NCBI GenBank assembly: GCA_024138025.1
Contig: JAMXBD010000432.1
Coordinates: 928,486 to 992,485, forward strand
Direction of reading: 5' to 3'
Source of the DNA: Combretum micranthum
Taxonomy: Eukaryota > Streptophyta > Magnoliopsida > Myrtales > Combretaceae
Length of the DNA stretch: 64,000 bases
Positions 63,387-64,000 of the stretch are shown here, piece by piece. The position numbers were made by a program, and so were the translations under genes. Position 1 is the first letter of the stretch. Each line of letters starts with the position of its first letter. The notes below the pieces were generated by a model. That model was not told the DNA's origin. It searched no databases and saw only the letters and a program-made list of their open reading frames with translations.

Positions 63387-63948
63387 TTGTGCTGTAAATG
63401 AGTTGAGTAGTTTGCAAACTACTCGAGTTTGGTCAAACTTAAAGTAAAGCTCGTTTATCTAAACCAATCAAGCTTGAGCTTTAATTAAGGCTTGTGGACC
63501 AGCTTGTGAATAGGCTCATGAGTAGGCTTATGAATAGGCTTGTTAGTTTGTTAGAAGATTTGTAAGTTTTGTATTTATAATATATTATATATATAGATAA
63601 TTAAAACAACAAAAACTAATCTTTATTTAACGTTTATATATATTTATAACAACTCTTATATTTATATTTAAGTCTAAAAAAAATAAAAACAAGCTATCCA
63701 AATAAATCGAGCTCAAACTTAAATTTCAAGCTAGATAAAAGTTCGGTAGACTTGATAAAAAACTCAGTCTAGCTTAAGCTCGATTCATAAATGAGCTGAG
63801 CTCGAGCTCTAAATATAGCTCATTTAGCTAAAATGAGTAGCCTAAATTTTAGCTTGATAAAAAACTCGGCTCAAGTGTAAGCTTAATAAATTTTAAATGA
63901 GTTGAACCTAAGCCTTCAACAGCTTAACACAGCTCGTTTGCAGTTCTA
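63387..63948. mobile_element. Non-autonomous hAT element
   Basis: Ends TTGTGCTGTAAATGAG and, reverse complement of the right end, TTAGAACTGCAAACGAG or TAGAACTGC. Flanks ATTACTAC (63379-63386) and ATTGCTAT (63949-63956) agree at 6 of 8. Interior dense in AGCTCGAGCT/AAGCTTGAGCTT-like motifs. Same general type as 35852-36221. 562 bp. Confidence 0.6.
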
Positions 63949-64000
63949 ATTGCTATGTATTAAATTGGTGATAAGGATTGGTCAGTACAAGAAAAATGTG

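Noticed and set aside
1..64000. CRISPR array or bacterial operon
   Set aside because: No regular repeat-spacer pattern; introns, LTR retrotransposons and hAT/CACTA elements show plant nuclear DNA.

Overview
This window is nuclear DNA of a flowering plant, most likely a eudicot. It is AT-rich, has long gene-free stretches and a dense layer of plant transposons, and carries one recognisable host gene with plant-type introns. The species cannot be named from the sequence.

The one clear host gene is an ABCB1 (P-glycoprotein 1/PGP1-like) full transporter on the + strand, 43167-49653, in ten exons with GT..AG introns. Its TMD1-NBD1-TMD2-NBD2 architecture is complete: two Walker A, two LSGGQ and two Walker B motifs can all be read. 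The reading frame is broken at nine or so points, all by net loss of 1-2 bases, while the protein stays well conserved on both sides. That looks more like uncorrected sequencing error than gene decay.

Region by region: 1-12000 is gene-free and holds degraded terminal-inverted-repeat elements, including a nested group at about 1773-3253 and a hAT element at 6940-7774. 12017-13370 is a SINE pair interrupted by a hAT element. 14203-16034 is a solo LTR. 16530-19981 is a hAT element that has swallowed both a 2.0-kb CACTA element (16775-18804) and another hAT element (19101-19954). The CACTA element carries a piece resembling the 3' half of 5S rRNA. 20000-25800 holds tandem repeats and LTR-retrotransposon relics. 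25820-26254 is a small hAT MITE and 26391-27103 a Copia-type solo LTR. 27494-32883 is a complete but dead Ty3/gypsy chromovirus with both LTRs, a 5-bp target duplication and readable gag, protease, RT, RNase H, integrase and chromodomain remnants. 35470-35800 is a poly(A)-tailed retroposed fragment, 35852-36221 a hAT element and 37378-40104 a probable large solo LTR. The ABCB1 promoter and gene follow. Downstream, 52603-53784 is a hAT element with a perfect 8-bp duplication, 57866-58177 a MITE, and 59335-62392 a decayed Mutator-like (MULE) transposase followed by a plant-mobile-domain (PMD) gene fragment. 63387-63948 is one more hAT element.

Apart from ABCB1, nearly everything identifiable is transposon-derived. 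Boundaries given with target-site duplications were read directly from the sequence. Family names for degraded pieces are by recognition of motifs and could not be checked by database search.
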